This document shows, piece by piece, positions 33,459 through 43,439 of a DNA stretch of 64,000 nt (its first letter is position 1; the number at the start of each line of letters is the position of its first letter). The notes under the pieces are model-generated. The model searched no databases. It saw nothing but the letters and a program-made list of their open reading frames with translations, and had not been told where the DNA came from. This DNA comes from Hydra vulgaris (taxonomy: Eukaryota > Cnidaria > Hydrozoa > Anthoathecata > Hydridae), in contig NC_088931.1 in assembly GCF_038396675.1 (NCBI RefSeq), positions 74,061,501-74,125,500 on the forward strand, read 5' to 3'. Made by a program: the position numbers and the translations under genes.

Positions 33459-34244
33459 ATGTCTATCACACTTGTTGAAGTTAAAAAATTGATAACGGAA
33501 ATGTTTATGAAGTTTAAGATCGAGACGGAAGAAATGCTGAAGCAACAAGAAAATACTTTTATCAACATAGTTAGTTCTAACACAAAAATATTAAATGATC
33601 GATTAGACAGAGTTGAACTTAACATCCTTCAAAACTCAACCAAAATAGCATCAATTGCATAGGAAGTAGAAGAAATCAAAGAAAGTTTAAATTTTCATGA
33701 AGATCTTTTCGATAAAAAAATAAAAACCGCCATTGATTGTCTCGCAAAAGAAAATCTGGCAAACATCAAAGTACAAAATAACAACTATGAACTTAAAAAA
33801 ATAAATAACAAACTCAGAGAGATTGAGGATAGGTCAAGGCGTAATAATCTAAGAATTGATGGTGTCCCTGAAAATGACAATGAAAGCTGGGCTGAATGTG
33901 AAAAAAAGGTAAAAGAAATATTCAACAACATATTAGGAGTCAAAAGTGTAAACATTGAAAGAGCACATAGAATAGGCAAAGTTGTTCACAACAAACATAG
34001 TACAATAATCCTAAAACTTCTGGATTTTAAAGAAAAAACTGAAATTCTCAACAACTCTTACAAATTAAAAGGTAAAAATATTTTCATATATGAAGATTAC
34101 TGTAACGAAACGAATGTTATACGAAAGACACTACGTGAAAAAATGAAAGTAGAAAGACAAGCTGGCAAATACGCGTACATTTCATACGACAAACTTATTG
34201 TACGAGATTGGAATTCCAAAAAAAGTAATATCTTATCTTTTTAA
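33459..34244 (+). pseudogene. LINE ORF1 (coiled coil plus RNA-binding domain)
   Basis: 261 codons with a single in-frame TAG at codon 68. Residues 1-105 form heptad-rich coiled coil. From about residue 118 comes the L1-ORF1-type RNA-binding region: EIEDRSRRNNLRIDGVPE, LGVKSVNIERAHRIGK and the C-terminal YEDYCNETNVIRKTLREKM segment. Such ORF1 proteins coat LINE RNA as trimers. Start chosen at the first ATG, MSITLVEVKKLITEM. Confidence 0.85.
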
Positions 34245-34355
34245 ATTTATTTTTTATTTTTTATGGTCTACAATAAGTTGATCACTAAGTCTTCCTAAAA
34301 GATTTTCAAATTGTCGCATACTATTATTTATTGCTAAATCTAAATTATAGCGAAA

Positions 34356-35400
34356 ATGGAAACAGCTAATAATGATTTCGAAAAAAAAGTTAATTTATTT
34401 GAAACGTATAGATTACACCTAGACGACGAATCCGATCCGGATATTAATTATTTTAATGAAATTAATTCTCCTGAATTTGAAACCTCTTATTTTTATCCTA
34501 GTAACGTGAGCAAATATTTAAAAGGCGATAATAAAAGTGATTATCTTAATGCAGTCCACATTAATATACGTAGCTTAAAAAAGAATTTTGAAAACTAAAT
34601 TTTATTAGCGAAGCGGAAAGTTTTTTTAATTTAATTTGTTTAACTGAAACGTGGTGTTTACAAGCAGATTTTAAAAATAATTCAAATCTCCATCTCCCAG
34701 ATTTTGATCCAGTAATTTTAGAACGAAGTACTAATAAGCGAGAAGGAGGAGTTTTATTTTTGTTAAAAATAACCTTCTGTATAAAGTTCGAAGCGAAATG
34801 TGCGTTTCTGACGAAAACAAAGAGATTTTAACAATTGAACTTATCAATAGGCGTTCAAAAAATATACTAATAAGCTGTTGTTACAGGCCACCAGCTGGAA
34901 GAATTGAAAACTTTGGCAAATTTTTACTAAAAAACATAAAGCAAACTGATCTTGAAAAGAAAAAAAATTACTTGATAGGGGATTTCAACATAAACTCCTT
35001 TGATTATTATGAAAATCAAAGTTCGAGAAAATTTTTTAATGGTTTATTTGAAACTGGAACAATACCTTTAATCAATCGCCCGACTAGAATCACAAGTCAT
35101 TCATCATCATTAATTGATAACATTTTAACAACCGATTTTTTTAATAAGTCGCTAAAAAAAGGAATTATAAAAACCGACGTTTCCGATCACTTCCCAATTT
35201 TTTTTTTATATGTGTTAATTTAAAAAAAGAAAAGCAGGGAAAAGTTTTTATAAAAAAACGGCTTATCAATAATAATAATTTAAATTCTTTCAGAGAACAA
35301 CTATCACTTGTAGATTGGGGTTATATTAACTTTAATGATAATATCAACATAATCTACGACAATCTTTTCAAAACTTTTCACCTTTTTAAGCGATAAAGAA
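34356..35400 (+). pseudogene. LINE ORF2 endonuclease part
   Basis: APE-type endonuclease at the ORF2 N terminus. The first block (34,356-34,598) ends LNAVHINIRSLKKNF, the usual first strand of the fold. LICLTETWC, with the catalytic glutamate, lies at about 34,635-34,660 in another frame. The block 34,798-35,223 has ISCCYRPPAG, LIGDFNINSFDY, RPTRITSHSSSLIDNI and SDHFPI. The frame shifts at about 34,597, 34,760, 35,200 and 35,390, in A or T runs in several cases, which could include sequence errors. Confidence 0.85.
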
Positions 35401-35571
35401 ATATCATCTCCTTGGATTACTAAAGGTCTCAAAAAATCGTCAAAAATTAAGCAGAAACTTTACATAAAATACCTAAAATCAAAATCTGAAAAACATAAAC
35501 AAAATTATAAAACTTATACAAACTTATTTGAAAAGCTTCGCAAAAGCGCAAAAAAAAACTACTATTCAAAC

Positions 35572-37401
35572 TTGCTTAATAAATATAAGCACAACTCAAA
35601 ACGCGTCTGGCAAATCATGAAGGAGGTGTCTGGAAAACTTAAACCAAATAAAAATTTACTTCCAAATTTTATACAAATTGATAACAAATTAATAAATGAC
35701 TCAAATGATATTGCATTTGAATTTAATAAGCTTTTCACCACTATCGGTACAAAATTAAGCGATAGTATTTCATTCGTTAAAGATAAATCTGTTGATGAGT
35801 TCGAAACATCAATAAGCTCTAATCTAAATTATACTGAGTTAACTTTTAATGAATTTGAGGTTGCTTTTAAGTCATTAAAACGTAATAAAGCTACTGGGTA
35901 TGATGATATTAACACAAATATTGTGATTGATTCCTACGATGTTATAAAAGATATTCTTTATAAAATCTTCAGAGCATCCATTGCACAAGGGTCTTTTCCA
36001 GATAAACTAAAAATAGCAAAAGTAACTCCAATCTTTAAGACAGGGGATCGTACAAATATAACAAATTATCGCCCTATTTCAGTTCTTCCAGTTTTTTCAA
36101 AAATTTTAGAAAGAATAATGTACAACCGAATCTACTCATATCTTGTTGAAAATAAAATTCTATACGAAAACCAATTTGGTTTCAAAAAAAATAATTCAAC
36201 CGAGCATGCCATTCTTCAACTAACGCGCAATATAACTGACTCTTTTAAAGACTCTTGTTTTACACTAGGAGTGTTTATTGATTTGTCTAAGGCATTTGAT
36301 ACTGTCAATCATCAAATTCTGTTAAAAAAACTAATATCATATGGTATTAAAGATAAAACCCTATTATGGTTTGAATGTTATCTTACTAACCGTAAACAGT
36401 TTGTTTACAATAAAGATTCTACATCTCATCTATTAATGAATATAACATGTGGTGTTCCACAAGGATCCATACTTGGTCCACTTATTTTTTTAATATACAT
36501 AAATGATCTTCATAAATCATCAAACTTAACAACAATAAATTTTGCAGATGACACTAACTTGTTTTTGTCTCATAAAGATATTAATATGCTTTTTACTAAT
36601 ATGACAAATGAATTAAAAAAAGTATCTGTTTGGTTTAAACAAAATAGATTGTCTCTAAATATAGAAAAAACTAAATGGACACTTTTTTATCCACCTTCAA
36701 AAAAACAGAAACTGCTTCATACCATGCCAGACCTTTTAATTGATAATATAATAATAAAAAGAGAAAAAGTTACTAAGTTTCTTGGAATATATATTGATGA
36801 GAATCTATCTTGGAGAAATCATATTGATAATACCTCCAATAAAATCGCTAAATGCATTGGAATTCTCTATAAAGCAAGAAATGTATTATGTAAACACCAG
36901 TTAACACAATTATATTATTCATTTATACATAGTCATATAAACTACGCGAATATTATTTGGGGAAGCACTCATAGAACAAAACTAAAATCTCTTTACCTTC
37001 ATCAGAAACACGCAGCTCGCGCAATAAATTTTAAAAATCGGTTTTTTCATACGAAACAACTTTTTAAAGAAATGAATATTTTAAATGTATATCAACAAAA
37101 TGTCTTTAACATTATATGTTTTATGTTTAAATGTAGAGAAAATTTGTTGCCAAACGTATTACAAAATCTTTATTGTATGAAACCTAAAAACAAATATAAT
37201 CTTCGAATTAATAACAATCTTATTGCCCCTTTTTGCCATAAAAGCAAAGACCAGTTTTTTGTTTCTTATCGAGGTCCTTATCTCTGGAACAAAATAGTCT
37301 TACCAAATTTTGATTTTTCTACCCAACTGACTTTTGCCTCATTCAAACAAAAACTTAAAAGAATTATATTTTTAATTGAAAATATTTTGATTTACTTTTA
37401 A
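35572..37401 (+). CDS. LINE ORF2 reverse transcriptase part (long open frame)
   Basis: 609-codon open frame; upstream frames show the true ORF2 starts near 34,356, so this is its 3' two-thirds rather than a separate gene. RT motifs: KATGYDDI (about 112-119), NYRPISVLPVFSKILER (about 164-180), FIDLSKAFDTVNHQ with catalytic D (about 238-251), GVPQGSILGPLIFLIYINDL (about 293-312), FADDTNLF with the catalytic pair (about 323-330) and FLGIYIDENLSW (about 402-413). The C-terminal domain ends FKQKLKRII. The enzyme copies LINE RNA at a nicked target. This part looks intact, but the element as a whole is broken upstream. Confidence 0.9.
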   Translation: MLNKYKHNSKRVWQIMKEVSGKLKPNKNLLPNFIQIDNKLINDSNDIAFEFNKLFTTIGTKLSDSISFVKDKSVDEFETSISSNLNYTELTFNEFEVAFKSLKRNKATGYDDINTNIVIDSYDVIKDILYKIFRASIAQGSFPDKLKIAKVTPIFKTGDRTNITNYRPISVLPVFSKILERIMYNRIYSYLVENKILYENQFGFKKNNSTEHAILQLTRNITDSFKDSCFTLGVFIDLSKAFDTVNHQILLKKLISYGIKDKTLLWFECYLTNRKQFVYNKDSTSHLLMNITCGVPQGSILGPLIFLIYINDLHKSSNLTTINFADDTNLFLSHKDINMLFTNMTNELKKVSVWFKQNRLSLNIEKTKWTLFYPPSKKQKLLHTMPDLLIDNIIIKREKVTKFLGIYIDENLSWRNHIDNTSNKIAKCIGILYKARNVLCKHQLTQLYYSFIHSHINYANIIWGSTHRTKLKSLYLHQKHAARAINFKNRFFHTKQLFKEMNILNVYQQNVFNIICFMFKCRENLLPNVLQNLYCMKPKNKYNLRINNNLIAPFCHKSKDQFFVSYRGPYLWNKIVLPNFDFSTQLTFASFKQKLKRIIFLIENILIYF

Positions 37402-37587
37402 TTGTTTTTTTGTTTTGTTTGTTTGTTTATTCGTTGTTGTTCTATTTTGTATATTTTATTTATTTTTTAATCTTGGCTTTTTAAAATTTTATCTTGGTTT
37501 TTACATGTTTTTGCATAAAGTTGTATTATTATTATTATTTCACTTAAGACATTGTATTTTTATCAAAAATTAACCATATAATGTAAA

Positions 37588-37626
37588 GGGCTTCATGACA
37601 AGATCCACATGATCTTCTAGAAGTCC
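37588..37626 (+). other. LINE 3'-UTR two-stem hairpin, copy 4
   Basis: Outer helix GGGCTTC/GAAGTCC (one G-U), inner helix AAGATC/GATCTT, with ATGAC and CTA as the asymmetric internal loop, about 95 bases before the poly(A) tail. Confidence 0.7.
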
Positions 37627-37720
37627 TGTCGTTACTAATGTAAAAATTGTAAAATATAATTGGTTATTGTAATATTTTTAAACGGCAAAATATTTAAAAA
37701 AAAAAAAAAAAAAAAAAAAA

Positions 37721-40076
37721 CATATAAACGTACCAACTTTTCAATTGGCTAATGGCTCAACCTCAAATGTTCTAGATTTAATATTCACAACAGAATCAGG
37801 TAGTGCATATGCTGATAATCCAAGTTTTGTGTTTGGTGACATAAACAAAGGTCATCAAATTATTTACTTAATTTTAAATTCGTCTTAAAAAATAATGTTA
37901 GCAGATTAGCTTCTAGCAACTTCAAGTTTTTGCATAGTTTTTGTATATGTTAAATTTGAAAAAAATTCTGATTTTAAGTCCAATATCGATTGGGTAAAGT
38001 TGTACGAAAACAAGTCAGTGCAAGACATGTACAACAAATTAATTTACTAAACCACTGAAGCTTGCAAAGCTCAACAACTCCTTAGATTAGTAACGAAATC
38101 AAGCAATTAATAAGAAGAAAAAGAAATTTAAGATACATAAATTGTGCTCACAGATGGAATGATGTTAAACTGACCAAAGAATATATGCAGTTATGCAAAT
38201 TAATTAAAACAGAAATATACAATGCTCGACTTTTATTTGAAAAGAATCTAGTGTTAACCTCTAAACTTAATCCTAAACTGTTATATAAGTATTTAAACAG
38301 GTTAAATTCAATAAAATATTCAATAAAGGCCATTAGAATGCCTAATGAAGATTTATCCCATGAACCAAATAAAATTGTAAACTGCCTAAACAAACATTTT
38401 CAGGATGTCTTTTCTATTGAAGAAAAAGGAGATCCTTCACCTTTTCATCTCGAATTAAATGATGTAATTAAATTTGAAGATATTGAACCTGATGATATTA
38501 GATTTGAGTTAGTTTTATCTAAACATAAATGACTAAAAGACAATATATCACATGGAGCTGATAAACTTTGTCCAATAGGCTTCAAGAACTGTGCTATATC
38601 GTTTACTTTACCTCTTTCTCTTATATTTAGAGAATCACATAAAACCAGTCAACTGCCAATCCAGTTCAAGTCAGCAAATGTAACACCTATATATGAAAAA
38701 GGTGACAAAACAGTGGCCAGCAATTATCGCCCTATTTAATTAAATTCTATTCCTTTTAAAATGTTAGAACCTATTATAAAAGAAAGAATTGAAAAACATT
38801 TTACGAAAACAATTTACTAACAATCCAAAAGCATGGTTTTGTAAAAGGCAAAACTTGTACCACAAATTTGTTAGTGAATCTTGACTTTATTTCTTTATAC
38901 AACAGCAATGGTATACCTGCTGATGTAGTAATGCTAGACTTTGCTAAAGCTTTTGATAGTGTTTCTCACAAGAGACTATTTACTAAATTGAATGCATTTG
39001 GTATTAATGGCTTAGTTCTAAAATGGATGGAAGCTTTTCTAAATAATAGAAGACAAAGAATAATTCTGAGTGAAGTTGTTTCTGAGAAGGTTAAAATTTT
39101 TTAATGGCGCGCCACAAGACTCTGTTATTGGTCCCTTAATGTTTATTATATACATTAATGATCTGCCAAGTAAATTAATGAATAAATGCAAATTGTTTGC
39201 TGATGATACTAAGATTTTGTCTGAGGTAATTTCAGATTAGTACACCTCAAGTCTACAGAGGGATTTAAGTATATTATTTAAACGGACTGAAGACTGGCTC
39301 TTAAAGTTTAATGTTGATAAATGTGTAGTAATGCACTATAGAGTAAATAACAAAATGAATCTTCTATATATTAATTGCATAAAACTACTAAAATCAAACA
39401 GCGTAAAAGATCTAGATGTAATATTTTCTAAAAATCTCAAGTGGAAAGATCAAGTTATTTCTGTAACTAATAATGCAAATAGAATGTTAGATTGAATTAG
39501 AAAATCGTTTACAAGATTGGACTGTCATTTAAGTAAATCACTATATGTAACCTTTATTCATCCTTTTCTAGAGTTCTCAGTACCAGTATGGTCCCCGTAT
39601 CAAAAAAGTGATTGTAAAGTAATTAAACAAGTTCAGCGTCGAGCCACCAAACTGATTAAAACAATTAGGTAATTCAGTTACGAAGATCGACGAAAAGTTT
39701 TGAAAATGACAACTTTAACTAAACGAAGAGAAAGAAGTGATATGATCCAACTATTTAAAATAATGAACAACATTAATGAAATAGAACATAACATACAAAC
39801 TGTTCAAAATCATATTAAAGGTCACTGTTTCAAGTATTATAGGAAACAACAAAAAATCTGGGAAGGCGTAATTTCTTTTACAGTAGATCGGCAAACGGTA
39901 CTCATTGCCTTTGAAACTAGTCAAATCATTGTCTGTAAACTCCTTTAAAGCAGGATTCGACTGTTGAACGAACAACAATCGATTGAAGCGGCTGTTACAG
40001 TGTGCTTAAAAGCATGCTCACTGGCCAATCCAGTTACAGCAATAAATACTAACTAACTAATTAACTAACTAACTAA
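37721..40076 (+). mobile_element. Jockey-like LINE, part 2 (endonuclease end, RT, tail)
   Basis: Continues from 33,340. VPTFQLANGSTSNVLDLIFTT ends the endonuclease. The pre-RT runs 38,100-38,530, the RT 38,590-39,240 (SNYRPI, MLDFAKAFDSVSHKRL, SVIGPLMFIIYINDLPSKL, LFADDTKIL) and the C-terminal region 39,240-39,948. The element ends in a (CTAA)n-type tail at 40,048-40,076. Multiple stops and frame changes. Confidence 0.8.
38100..39948 (+). pseudogene. Jockey-like LINE ORF2 remnant
   Basis: Blocks: 38,185-38,532 (pre-RT linker, NRLNSIKYSIKAIRMPNE), 38,868-39,104 (motif A MLDFAKAFDS), 39,105-39,235 (IYINDLPSK and LFADDTK) and 39,700-39,948 (C-terminal, LTKRRERSDMIQLFKIMN). The catalytic aspartates are all still present, but at least four stops or shifts separate the blocks. 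Confidence 0.8.
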
Positions 40077-41558
40077 GTATAATAAGTCTTAATATCAATA
40101 ATCATAATAAAAACAATAAAAGTAATATAAATATTTCATTAAAAAGAAGCAATAAACAAACATTAAAAAAAATTTTCAATAGCACTCACAAATAAAAACG
40201 TGTCCCACACAAAAACAAACATTTATTCACAAAAAGTATAAAGTTTTCATAATAAATGAAAATATTCAAGTAAAAAAGGAAATCGTTTCACCCAGCAAAC
40301 ACTTAGCGTTCTTCAAAATTTATAAAATTTAATAGTTATAATTTTTCGTTCCTTCAAAAACGGAGCAATTTTTATATTTTATTTTAATTCTTTTTAACTA
40401 CTTTCCATTTTCAAATGTTTTTATTGTCTTTCTTTTATTTATTTTTCATGTTTTTTCTTTTGTTTATTTAATTTGATTTTTAATTTTATGTTAATGTTTT
40501 CTGCTTTTTTATTTATCTTTTTTTTTTCTTTATTCTCTTTTAAAATTGTGTATAAAATTGGTTCAGGACACCAGTAGCTACAAATGCAGCCTTAAAACTC
40601 ATTTTTGTTTCTACTTACAACCAGAGGTCTCTAAATTACTAGCGCTTCGTTGGGTCAGACGACTTTAACACAGGTGAGACACCCTGAATGCGAGATAATT
40701 TCAAGTTCTTATATGAACTATATCAGGAGTATCCTCATTACAAAATAAGTTCACGTAAGCCTCAAATCAGCTGGAAGAAACTTTCAAATCCATAGCAAGA
40801 TAAAATTCTTCTGCGATATATATTGCTATAGAATTTTTTAGTAACAGTGGTGCAGCACTTTGCTCCAGCATGCGATTTTATCTGCTACGAATGGGCAAAT
40901 GCTTGGTTCCATTCGCAAAACTGCAATAAGGCGTCCTTCAATTAATGTTTATCTAATTCATCAACATAAAATGCAGTTAAGTGTTTAAAGACATGCGTCT
41001 TTCAACACTTAATTTCCCTAGTCAGTTGAAGAATTATCAATTGACATTTCCAGATGTAACTAAAAGTTTCGGAACATGCTGTAAAACTGATAGAGAAACT
41101 TTCATGCGAAAATTAAACTTTTGAATCTGAAGTTTACGGAAAAAAGTACTCTAGCATTTCTTGAACAGATAACTATTTCAATCCTGCAGATTTTGTTAAT
41201 CTATTAGGAGCATGGAATGAACATCCAAAAGCAATAAAATCTTTAAGACATTTTGGTCTACAGAGCCAACACCAATTACAACACAACGGTCAAATATAGG
41301 TACAGAACGTGTGGTAAAAGTGATGCAAAAAAAAGATTTAGTTATAGCATAGAAAAACTTTACATTAAATATTTATTGCCAAATATACTGTAAAAATATT
41401 TTAATTATTCATGTTTTATTGGTTTTCCGTAACAAAGGGTCTGGACGTCCGGCGACCGGACAAATATCTTTAGCACTGTTTGTCCGGCGATCGTACCACG
41501 TGATCCCCGTAAAAAGTGTAATTTGTGTAATTTATACGTCGCGTTAGTAATTCTAAAG
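40077..41558. other. Spacer upstream of the ZSWIM-like gene
   Basis: AT-rich to about 40,560. Then 40,560-41,300 has somewhat higher GC and broken frames (for example NPADFVNLLGAWNEHPKAIKSL near 41,180), a possible old gene or element that I do not recognise. 41,440-41,510 is GC-rich with an inverted TTTGTCCGG/CCGGACAAA pair and could be a promoter-proximal region. Confidence 0.35.
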
Positions 41559-41575
41559 ATGGCATCTATTTTCAT

Positions 41576-41852
41576 ATGGGTGACCAATTTACTTCACTTA
41601 AAGAAATCCAGGATACTTTAGAAAATTACATGAAAAAATATCATGTCCTATATTATAAAAGAAATACAAGAACTATATCCGGTTTCAAAAAACATTTTCT
41701 ATCAAAAAAACATCTTCATACTCCTAACTGCCTTACGTATGGAGAATTAGGATTCAACTGCATCCACGCCGTGGTTGATTTAAACTTCTTCCCACCGCGG
41801 ACCACGGTGGGAAGAAATTTAAATCAACCACTGTTACAAGACTAAAGCAAAG
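41576..41852 (+). pseudogene. ZSWIM1/3-like gene, exon 1
   Basis: The N-terminal domain of SWIM zinc-finger proteins of the ZSWIM1/ZSWIM3 kind: MGDQFTSLKEIQDTLENYMK, YKRNTRTISGF.K, then YGELGFNCIH. The family continues 'HGGKKFKS'. Here those codons (GGKKFKSTTVTRLKQ) do follow, but only after a 38-bp insertion (41,768-41,805) that is an inverted copy of the next 25 bases and shifts the frame. A splice donor AAG|GTATGC ends the exon at 41,852. The phase (two bases of an Arg codon) matches exon 2 at 62,845. Confidence 0.7.
41771..41831. repeat. Snap-back hairpin, 27-bp arms with one mismatch, 7-base loop
   Basis: Arms 41,771-41,797 and 41,805-41,831. The right arm is exon 1 coding sequence; the left arm is the inserted inverted duplicate. 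Confidence 0.92.
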
Positions 41853-42865
41853 GTATGCCTAACTTATTTAATTTTATATCTGCTTTTATGTATTAAATTA
41901 CAATTTCATCAGTGGTAATTTTATCATTAATATTACCTAAGTTTACTTAAATTTAATAAATTATTTACAATAAAGCTCGGTGTTGATTAAAGTTTATTTT
42001 ATACTCAATTATATAAACATAAATTGCTTAAATTAAAATTTTTTCTTTAAATTATTATGTATTTTTTCATAAATGATTTATGCTTGATTTCAGTGGCAAA
42101 TTAGAATTAATACTGGGATTACATTATTGCAATTATAGAATGAGAGCTAAGGGTTTTAGATTAGATAAATAAGAGAAATTTATGTATTGTAAAGTGAAGA
42201 ATGAGCAAGTATAAAATACTGAAGAGTGACCATATGAAGTGTGTAGAAAGAGTGTTGAAGAATGCTTTTTTGTTTCCTAATATTAAGAACACAATGTGCT
42301 CCTAGTATTATTACCAAAGTGGCCATCATATTATAATGGATTTTAGCATAATGTGAAAGTTAGAAAATAGATTGAAAAAATAGTGAAGGAAAGATAAAGT
42401 GTGTTGGAAAGCTTTTTTAATCTTAAAGATGAAATTGGATCAGCTGGTGGAGAAATAGTTTCTACGACAAGAGTATGGGATAAGTTTACAAAACTTTCTA
42501 TGTTTCTTACAGTATAAGGTGCATTATTATATAGTAAAGGAAAGTTATGTACTACATGAATCCAGAGTATTAAGTGATAGTGAAACACTGGTCGTGAGGG
42601 TTGATGTTGTATAAAGTCTGGAACAAACAAAACTAATGATCAAATTTATGTTTTGAATCTAAATGATAAGAAAAGAAGTGATGATCTTAAAAAATATTGG
42701 AAATAGTAAGTGTATCTGATAGGATGCATCAGGAAAGATTAAGGTGGTTTAGACAAGTAGAGTGATAAGATATAGATATTGGTTATCATCATTTAGAGAG
42801 TTAGTTTCAATAGTCTAAGTTAAAGAGTTGGTTAGTTTCAGTAGTCAAAGTTAAAAGTTAATTTA
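41853..42865 (+). other. Start of the 21-kb intron; faint LINE remnant
   Basis: AT-rich. Between about 42,400 and 42,790 broken plus-strand frames resemble the end of an RT-bearing LINE (RVWDKFTKLSMFL.., then DRMHQERLRWFRQVE, compare 'RLRWFGHVER' tails). Too decayed to classify. Confidence 0.35.
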
Positions 42866-43203
<338 letters not shown>

Positions 43204-43297
43204 TCAATGTCATATCTTGTTGTACGTGAATATATATATATATATTTTTGAATATAAAGCATAAAAAACAGCTGCGTACAAACTAAATTTATTCTTC

Positions 43298-43373
43298 GTA
43301 ATATTTCGATCTGCTTTTGCACAGATCGTCATCAGACGTAAAATATAATACAAAAAACCGTTACAAATATTAC
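43298..43373 (-). ncRNA. Hammerhead-ribozyme-like motif, PLE linker M1
   Basis: Minus strand. Core CTGATGA, a 6-bp helix GATCTG/CAGATC closed by an 8-base loop, and GAAA. An 8-bp helix GTAATATT/AATATTAC encloses it (type III order), with UU at the predicted cleavage site. A 5-bp helix (TGTAA/TTACG with one G-U) fits helix I. Deviations: one extra base on each side of CTGATGA. PLEs are known to carry hammerheads. Confidence 0.6.
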
Positions 43374-43439
43374 TTAAAAACGTCAAAGAAGACATTAAAA
43401 AGAAGCCATAAATGATTACATAATAACGTAAATATAAAA

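Larger units (their letters stand above)
33341..37720 (+). mobile_element. CR1-like LINE, nearly full length
   Basis: 4.4 kb: 118-bp leader, ORF1 (33,459-34,244), ORF2 endonuclease and RT (34,356-37,401), 3' UTR with the family hairpin (37,588-37,626), TTTTTAAACGGCAAAA and a 25-base poly(A) tail ending at 37,720. It is inserted in the endonuclease of another LINE; joining 33,340 to 37,721 restores that frame. It has few lesions (one stop in ORF1, about four frame changes in ORF2), so it is younger than the other CR1-like pieces here. Confidence 0.9.
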
